Of a DNA stretch of 64,000 bases, positions 58,875 to 64,000 are shown one piece after another; the first letter of the stretch is position 1; each line of letters starts with the position of its first letter. The translations under genes were made by a program, and so were the position numbers. The DNA lies in assembly GCA_009911065.1 (NCBI GenBank), contig QXWR01000017.1, forward strand, positions 1 through 64,000, in the 5' to 3' direction. Below the pieces are notes generated by a model, which did not search any database, was not told the DNA's origin, and saw only the letters and a list, made by a program, of their open reading frames with translations. The stretch is from Clostridiaceae bacterium. GTDB taxonomy: Bacteria > Bacillota > Clostridia > Lachnospirales > Lachnospiraceae.

Positions 58875-60716
58875 ATGGCATTCCATGAGACACAGCTTGA
58901 GGCCATTCGCCATAAAGACGGGCCGATGTTGGTACTGGCAGGTCCGGGGTCAGGAAAGACTACAGTGATTACCCACCGGATTTGGTATCTGGTAGAGGAA
59001 TATAAAGTGGAGCCTGCAGGAATCCTTGTGATTACGTTCACAAAGGCAGCAGCCCAGGAAATGAAGCTTCGTTTTCAGGTTCTTATGAAAGGGCGGCGGC
59101 TTCCAGTCAGCTTTGGGACTTTTCATGCAGTGTTTTTCAGTATTTTAAAACATGCTTATGGGTATGATGCATCCAATATTATCCGAGAGGAGGACCGGGT
59201 AAAGATCATCCGGGAGTTGATGGTGCAGCATCATGTGGATGTGGAGGATGAGGCGGATTTTGCAAATGGAATTTTGTCGGAGATCAGTGCAGTCAAAGGA
59301 GAAATGATCAACCTGGACCATTATTATTCCAAAAACTGTTCTGAAGAAATATTTAAAAAACTTTATCAGGGCTATATGGATGCTCTGGTGAGGCAGCGTC
59401 TTTTGGATTTTGATGATATGTTGGTTATGTGCTATGAGCTGTTTTCGCAAAGGAAGGATATTCTGGCTGCTTGGCAGCAGAAATACAGATACATTTTGGT
59501 GGACGAATTTCAGGATATTAACCGGGTTCAGTACGAGATTGTGCGGATGCTTGCTGCGCCGGAGGACAATCTGTTTATTGTGGGAGATGACGATCAGTCG
59601 ATTTACCGCTTCCGGGGGGCAAAGCCGGAGATTATGTTGGGATTTCGGGCGGATTATCCAAAAGCCAAACAGACGCTTTTGGGAATCAATTACCGCTCCA
59701 CAGCAGAGATTGTTGATGCGGCAGGGCGGTTGATCGGTCACAATAAGACCCGTTACCCCAAGGAAATTCGTGCAAACCGGGGGAAGGGACGTCCAGTAGT
59801 CACAGCTGTATGGGAGGATGCCAGAGCAGAGACAAAGGGAATTGTAGAGGAGTTACAGGACTATGTCCGGATGGGGTATCATTGGTCTGACATGGCAGTT
59901 TTGTATCGGACCAGTCTGGAGCCGCGGCTTTTGATGGAACGACTCATGGAGTATAACATTCCTTTCCGGATGCGGGATACACTGCCTAACTTGTATGACC
60001 ATTGGATTGCACTGGATATTTGTGCTTACATCCGAATGGCAGAGGAGAGAAATGTGAAAAGAGGAATGGCGGTTCGGGCCGACGTGTTAAGGGTGATGAA
60101 CCGGCCAAAGCGTTATATTAGCAGGGAAGCCATTTCTGGACAGGAGATATCTTGGAGCGGCATAAAGGCATGGTATCAGGACAAAGACTGGATGGTGGAG
60201 CGGATTGAACAGCTGGAGTATGATTTGCGGATGATAGGAAAAATGGCTCCGGTGGCAGCTGTAAATTACATCCGAAAAGGAGTGGGATATGACGAATATT
60301 TGCGGGAATACGCTGAATATCGGAGAATGAAGCCGGAAGAGCTTTTAGAGGTAGCGGACCAGCTTCAGGAGAGCGCAGCAGGTTATGGCACAGCAGAGGA
60401 ATGGTTTTTACATATGAAAGAGTACGGAGAACAGCTGCGGGAGCAGGCCAGACATTTGGACAACAATATGGATTGTGTGTCTCTGATGACCATGCACAGC
60501 TCAAAGGGGCTGGAATTTCCCGTGGTTTATATTTTGGATGCCAATGAGCGGGTGACGCCTCATCACAAGGCAGTGCTGGATGCGGATTTGGAGGAAGAGC
60601 GGCGGATGTTTTATGTGGCGATGACCAGGGCCAAGGAGCGGCTGCATGTGTGCTATGCCAAGGAGCGGTATGGGAAGGAGCAGGAACGGTCGCGGTTTAT
60701 TGATGAATATTTGTAG
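58875..60716 (+). CDS. UvrD/Rep-family DNA helicase
   Basis: This 613-residue SF1A helicase has motif I LAGPGSGKTTVITHRI, motif II LVDEFQDINRVQYEI, motif III GDDDQSIYRFRGAKPE, motif IV-like INYRSTAEIVDAAG and motifs V-VI MTMHSSKGLEFPVVYI and FYVAMTRAKERLHV. It is shorter than PcrA/UvrD (about 720) with a reduced 2B region, as in several clostridial homologues. It unwinds DNA 3' to 5' in repair or replication. The ATG at 58875 has AGGGAGG; the frame is open further upstream without a ribosome site. Confidence 0.92.
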   Translation: MAFHETQLEAIRHKDGPMLVLAGPGSGKTTVITHRIWYLVEEYKVEPAGILVITFTKAAAQEMKLRFQVLMKGRRLPVSFGTFHAVFFSILKHAYGYDASNIIREEDRVKIIRELMVQHHVDVEDEADFANGILSEISAVKGEMINLDHYYSKNCSEEIFKKLYQGYMDALVRQRLLDFDDMLVMCYELFSQRKDILAAWQQKYRYILVDEFQDINRVQYEIVRMLAAPEDNLFIVGDDDQSIYRFRGAKPEIMLGFRADYPKAKQTLLGINYRSTAEIVDAAGRLIGHNKTRYPKEIRANRGKGRPVVTAVWEDARAETKGIVEELQDYVRMGYHWSDMAVLYRTSLEPRLLMERLMEYNIPFRMRDTLPNLYDHWIALDICAYIRMAEERNVKRGMAVRADVLRVMNRPKRYISREAISGQEISWSGIKAWYQDKDWMVERIEQLEYDLRMIGKMAPVAAVNYIRKGVGYDEYLREYAEYRRMKPEELLEVADQLQESAAGYGTAEEWFLHMKEYGEQLREQARHLDNNMDCVSLMTMHSSKGLEFPVVYILDANERVTPHHKAVLDADLEEERRMFYVAMTRAKERLHVCYAKERYGKEQERSRFIDEYL

Positions 60717-60754
60717 GGTAATTCATTTTTTGGAGAAATGCTTTGGCGGTGCAA

Positions 60755-60873
60755 CGAGTAAATAGCACTTGATATCCGCGCCCTCTGCACCCATGTGAAG
60801 CTAGCTGTAGGCTCCACTACGCCGTCGCTTCGCAGACGCACAGATGACACGAATATCAAGCGCTTTTTACTCG
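60755..60873. repeat. Inverted-repeat element with 21-bp arms
   Basis: The arm at 60755-60775 (CGAGTAAATAGCACTTGATA plus T) is complementary to 60853-60873 at 19 of 21 positions. The 77-bp core is GC-richer than its flanks and contains further short hairpins (such as the GCTTCGC area near 60828). It looks like a small non-coding mobile or structured element; no gene is inside. Confidence 0.65.
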
Positions 60874-60914
60874 CGGATTAATGCATTGCTGTACTAGTGC
60901 GTCATCCAGACAGA

Positions 60915-60986
60915 AATTATAGTAATGAACTGCCTGTCACGCACCAGACAGCCCACAACTATAATTCCTGTGTGGGTGAAACACCC
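60915..60986. repeat. Second cluster of inverted repeats
   Basis: AATTATAGT (60915-60923) pairs with ACTATAATT (60958-60966) and encloses a CTGTC/GACAG hairpin. Immediately after comes GGGTG-AAA-CACCC (60974-60986). It lies at the 3' end of the LysR gene and may end transcripts from both sides. Confidence 0.5.
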
Positions 60987-60998
60987 TCAATAAGATTT

Positions 60999-61931
60999 TT
61001 ACGTTAGATTATAAGTTTTAGCATAGTTTTCCTGAATGAATTGGACCACAGCCTTCTCGGCTCTGGATAAAGAGCTTTCATCTGCCCATACTAAATAGTG
61101 TTCGCTCAAGCCAAGAGATTTATAATTCAGTGATTTCACACAAATATGATTGTTTTTCACATACCAGTTGTTTTTCAGCATTTGGTGTAAGAATATACCT
61201 GCACCTTTGTTTTCAGCAATTGATTGGAGAATATTGCCAAGACTGTTTAAATAGTGTACCTGTTTTGAAGATAAGAACCGTTGAAAATAAGGTATGCATT
61301 CTTTTTTGGAATATGTGATCAGTTCCAGGCTCTCGTACTCATCTTTATTGAGGGTTAGCTTTGACGCATAAGGATGTTTCGTGCTTAAAAAAATACGATA
61401 CTCGTCTTTTAATAATACCTGAGAGTGGAAATTCATATGGTCATACTGTCTAAGATCTTGTTCTTTATCTTCCAGATTTACGGCAGTAATACCAATGTTG
61501 TAGTGGCCTTGCATTAGTTCCGAAGAAAAGTTTAGCATAGATACCTCATGTAAGGAAATATTGATTTCAGGATATTTTTTTTGTATTCCCCATATAATAT
61601 CTTCCAACATAAAATTACAAGCTACCGGGATTGCTGCCAGATGAACAACACCAGAGATTCGTTCCCGTTCTTTTCGAAAAGACTGCCAAATTTCTATTTT
61701 TTGTTCCAGGGAATCCAGAATTGTTTTGCAATCGTAATAAACCTGCAGACCATATTCAGTTGGATAGGCTCCTTTTTTGGAACGGTGTAACAAGATTACT
61801 TCCAATTCTTCCTCAAAAGCACGTATGGATGCAGTGAGGGCTGGCTGTGTCATATACAATTCCTTAGCAGCCTGATTAAAAGAATGGCTTTCCACCACCT
61901 TTACAAAATAGCGTAACTGGTCCAGTTTCAA
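60999..61931 (-). CDS. LysR-family transcriptional regulator
   Basis: This 310-residue protein has the LysR winged helix (MKLDQLRYFVKVVESHSFNQ, AAKELYMTQPALTASIRAFE) and an effector-binding domain. It is divergent from a permease-amidohydrolase gene pair across a 202-bp region with palindromes, the classic layout of a LysR regulator controlling its neighbour. The effector is probably the substrate or product of that pathway. It is a different LysR from the one at 18249 (low similarity beyond the helix-turn-helix). Confidence 0.9.
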   Translation of the reverse strand: MKLDQLRYFVKVVESHSFNQAAKELYMTQPALTASIRAFEEELEVILLHRSKKGAYPTEYGLQVYYDCKTILDSLEQKIEIWQSFRKERERISGVVHLAAIPVACNFMLEDIIWGIQKKYPEINISLHEVSMLNFSSELMQGHYNIGITAVNLEDKEQDLRQYDHMNFHSQVLLKDEYRIFLSTKHPYASKLTLNKDEYESLELITYSKKECIPYFQRFLSSKQVHYLNSLGNILQSIAENKGAGIFLHQMLKNNWYVKNNHICVKSLNYKSLGLSEHYLVWADESSLSRAEKAVVQFIQENYAKTYNLT

Positions 61932-62074
61932 ACTTATTATCTCCTTTAAAATACATATCTTTGCTGTTTCTTATGTTACATTATACCAGTGAAATATCAA
62001 AAAGTCAGCAGAGGTTATAGATTGTTTTTATATCCTTTGATAATAAACTGCAATTATACAAGCGGAATATATTG

Positions 62075-62088
62075 TGATAAAATTATCA
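62075..62088. promoter_or_regulatory. Operator-like palindrome before the permease gene
   Basis: TGATAA-AA-TTATCA is a perfect inverted repeat, 46 bp before the permease ATG at 62134. A TATCAAA/TTTGATA pair (61994-62000, 62035-62041) lies further upstream. Both are candidates for binding the divergent LysR protein. Confidence 0.45.
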
Positions 62089-62133
62089 ATATAGAAAAAC
62101 GTTAATGGATGCAAAGGATTGGGAGGTATTATT

Positions 62134-63600
62134 ATGACACAAGGAAAAGGAAACTTGCTGGTTGATCATAAACTTTTTTGGAAAATTGCAGTGGTTTTGT
62201 TGCAGTTTCTTGCAGTTTATTTGCCACCGGTTGGGCAAATGACTGTTTTGGGAATGCATATTGTATTTATTCTCATTGGCACTATTATTGGTTGGATTTT
62301 TATTGATCTTGGATGGCCGTCTGTTACTGGCATTGTTGCATTGGGAATCAGCGGCGCTTTTGATTCTATGGATGCTGCTTTGGCAGCTTGTTTGGGAAGC
62401 CAGACGCAATGGATGGTTTTTGGTGCATTGTTGATTTGCGCTTTTGTTGCAGAATCTGGTTTAGCAGATGTGATCGCTGGCTTTTTGTTAAATTTAAAGC
62501 TTTCCAGAAAAAGTCCTTTTATTATGAGTTTTTTCTTTTTTATCAGTGCATATATGGTCGCAGCGGTTTCTGCCTGTCAAATTGCGATTTTGCTCTTTAT
62601 TGGATTATATCGCGGCATTGCAGAAAAAGCAAAAGTGAAACCAGGCGATTTGATTAACTCTTATTGGCTTTGCGGTCTGGCTTTGTGTTCTGTATTTGGC
62701 GAGATGCTTCCGCCGTATAAGATATCTATGATTATTTTGCTTAATATTTATAACTCTGCAGTTGTTGTTCCTTTGTCAGTACTGCAAGGTATGCTATGGG
62801 GAATTGGCGGTTCTGTGGTTTTGACTCTTACTTATATATTTTTCTGTAAATATGTTATGCGGGTTGATTTGTCAGGTTTTGATCCTGATGTTTTACAGAT
62901 TAAGAAGATAAGCCCAACCAAAGAACAAAAGACCATGTTGTGGTATATTGGAATTATGGTTATTCTTTTGATAGTACCAAGCATTTTTTCATCCAGTAGT
63001 TTGCTGGTTTTCAGAGGAATGAATTATCTGGGGTTTGGCGGCCTGATGCTGATTCTGGTAATTGTAATGATGAGCGTTCCGGTAAACGGAAAGCCTCTTT
63101 TGGATATGGCTACTATGGGAAAGGGATTTAGTTGGAATGTGTTTTGGATGGCAGCTTTTTATACTACCATCAGCGGGTTTATTTCAAAACCAGAAGTAGG
63201 CATTTCAGCTTCTCTAAGTAACTGGTTTGCCCCCTTGTTACAGGTTATGCCTGCTGTTGTATTTGTAATATTGGCCATATATTTGTCCATGATCTTGTCC
63301 AATTTTTTAAATAATATGGTAGTGGCTTTGGTATTTATTAGTGCAATTATGGCTTTAAGCAGCAATATAGAAGGAATCAATATGGCGGCGGCGGCCCTGG
63401 CTATTTATTTGGGAAGCAACTGTTCCATCGGTTTGCCATCTGCCAATCCGGTAAATGCCATTACCTTTAGCAATACTGATTTGATTTCATTTAAGATGCA
63501 AAGCCGATTGGGATGGATTACAGGCTTTATTATGGCAACAATTTCGGTTGTTATGTATTTTATTATGGCGGTATTTTTTAATATGGCTGGAATTGCTTAA
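62134..63600 (+). CDS. DASS/SLC13-like anion permease
   Basis: This 488-residue protein has about twelve membrane helices. Patterns such as FGALLICAFVAESGLADVIA, SAYMVAAVSACQIAILLF and the late LSNFLNNMVVALVFISAIMA with LGSNCSIGLPSANPVNAITF recall the paired re-entrant loops of divalent-anion/sodium symporters and related carboxylate carriers. The ATG at 62134 has GGGAGG. It precedes an amidohydrolase gene and is divergent from the LysR regulator, so it probably imports the compound that pathway uses. Substrate unknown. Confidence 0.82.
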   Translation: MTQGKGNLLVDHKLFWKIAVVLLQFLAVYLPPVGQMTVLGMHIVFILIGTIIGWIFIDLGWPSVTGIVALGISGAFDSMDAALAACLGSQTQWMVFGALLICAFVAESGLADVIAGFLLNLKLSRKSPFIMSFFFFISAYMVAAVSACQIAILLFIGLYRGIAEKAKVKPGDLINSYWLCGLALCSVFGEMLPPYKISMIILLNIYNSAVVVPLSVLQGMLWGIGGSVVLTLTYIFFCKYVMRVDLSGFDPDVLQIKKISPTKEQKTMLWYIGIMVILLIVPSIFSSSSLLVFRGMNYLGFGGLMLILVIVMMSVPVNGKPLLDMATMGKGFSWNVFWMAAFYTTISGFISKPEVGISASLSNWFAPLLQVMPAVVFVILAIYLSMILSNFLNNMVVALVFISAIMALSSNIEGINMAAAALAIYLGSNCSIGLPSANPVNAITFSNTDLISFKMQSRLGWITGFIMATISVVMYFIMAVFFNMAGIA

Positions 63601-63638
63601 ATATCTATTAAAATATTATATAAAATGGAGGTAGGAAC

Positions 63639-64000
63639 ATGAAAATTATTGACATGCGTGTACGTGCTCCCTTTGCAGCGTATAAGGGCTGCAACCTGTT
63701 TAACAACGATTACATAACGCCAGACGGTCATGGTGGCGCCCGAAATTATAAGATGCCCCCGTCTGTGCGTCAATTTTCTATGGAGCTGTTGATTCAGGAG
63801 GCAGATGAAGCCAATGTGGAAAAAATGGTGGTGCCGGTGCGCAAGAATCTCGGTGGAAATAATGAAGATCTGGCAGCCTTAATTCATCAGTATCCAGAAC
63901 GAATTGTTGGACTGGCAGGCATTGATGTGGATTATATGACCATGAAGCCAGTGATTGAAGAAATAGAGAAATTTGTGGTGAATGGTCCATGTACAGGAAT
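63639..64000 (+). CDS. Amidohydrolase-family protein, cut by the window edge
   Basis: The ATG at 63639 has GGAGG and opens a frame that runs to the end of the window (about 120 residues seen). It begins MKIIDMRVRAPFAAYKGCNL and continues with MELLIQEADEANVEKMVVPV and NEDLAALIHQYPERIVGLAG. This resembles the first half of TIM-barrel amidohydrolases of the COG2159 group (decarboxylases and hydrolases of aromatic or cyclic acids). The usual N-terminal D-x-H metal motif is replaced by IDMRVRAP, so metal binding may differ. It lies 38 bp after the permease, in one operon. Confidence 0.75.
   Translation, partial: MKIIDMRVRAPFAAYKGCNLFNNDYITPDGHGGARNYKMPPSVRQFSMELLIQEADEANVEKMVVPVRKNLGGNNEDLAALIHQYPERIVGLAGIDVDYMTMKPVIEEIEKFVVNGPCTG

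Noticed and set aside
1..64000. CRISPR array, rRNA or tRNA genes
   Set aside because: No regularly spaced repeats, tRNA cloverleaf cores or rRNA segments were recognised by reading; a covariance search could still find a missed tRNA.

Overview
The window looks like chromosomal DNA of an anaerobic, spore-forming member of the Clostridia, most likely a Lachnospiraceae-type gut Firmicute. The evidence is a SpoVT regulator, a reverse rubrerythrin, an anaerobic sulfite reductase operon, a SCIFF peptide with its radical-SAM maturase, Firmicute-style Shine-Dalgarno sites, many TTGACA/TATAAT promoters and a proline T-box. No rRNA, tRNA, CRISPR array or intact insertion sequence was seen. The species cannot be read from this sequence alone.

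Layout. 1-1.6 kb: an AraC-type regulator with a likely frameshift and a decayed transposase. 1.8-6.9 kb: spoVT, an EamA exporter, a MATE exporter and malQ. 6.9-16.2 kb: two unknown membrane proteins, an HD (p)ppGpp hydrolase-like protein, an ArsC/Spx-like protein with a DUF3006 protein, a Ca2+-type P-ATPase, trpS, a PGRP-like amidase and an FAH-family enzyme. 16.3-20 kb: a BrnT/BrnA-like toxin-antitoxin pair, reverse rubrerythrin and a PerR-like repressor (both with Fur/PerR-type palindromes), a LysR regulator and a PHP phosphoesterase. 20.2-26.2 kb: an S1 protein, a small alarmone synthetase, a membrane GDPD, an M18 aminopeptidase and a trigger-factor-like lipoprotein.

26.3-38.6 kb is a metabolic block. 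asrABC (siroheme sulfite reductase) is followed by a MutS2-like gene and then by a hemC-cobA-hemD triple fusion, hemL, a hemA-precorrin-2 dehydrogenase fusion and hemB. Together these run from glutamyl-tRNA to sirohydrochlorin, the precursor of the AsrC cofactor; no separate chelatase gene is present. The MutS2-like gene, which lacks an Smr domain, has a long leader with a consensus promoter, a 12-codon ORF with an excellent ribosome site, and two intrinsic terminators before the start codon. This is the layout of ribosome-controlled attenuation and is the strongest candidate for something undescribed.

38.6-49.9 kb: a DUF1266-type lipoprotein, a possible DUF5610 protein, asnB, a carboxylate-type permease, then a small cluster (Com-like zinc protein, sigma-like protein, SipW-type signal peptidase, TasA-like protein) carrying one near-consensus and one weaker Gram-positive LexA box; then an acyltransferase, ispE, a FadR-type GntR regulator and a YesL-family protein. 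50-58.6 kb (minus strand): proS (T-box) with cca, then scfA, scfB, secDF, tgt and yajC. 58.9-64 kb: a UvrD-like helicase, an intergenic stretch full of inverted repeats, and a LysR regulator divergent from a DASS-type permease and an amidohydrolase cut by the window edge.
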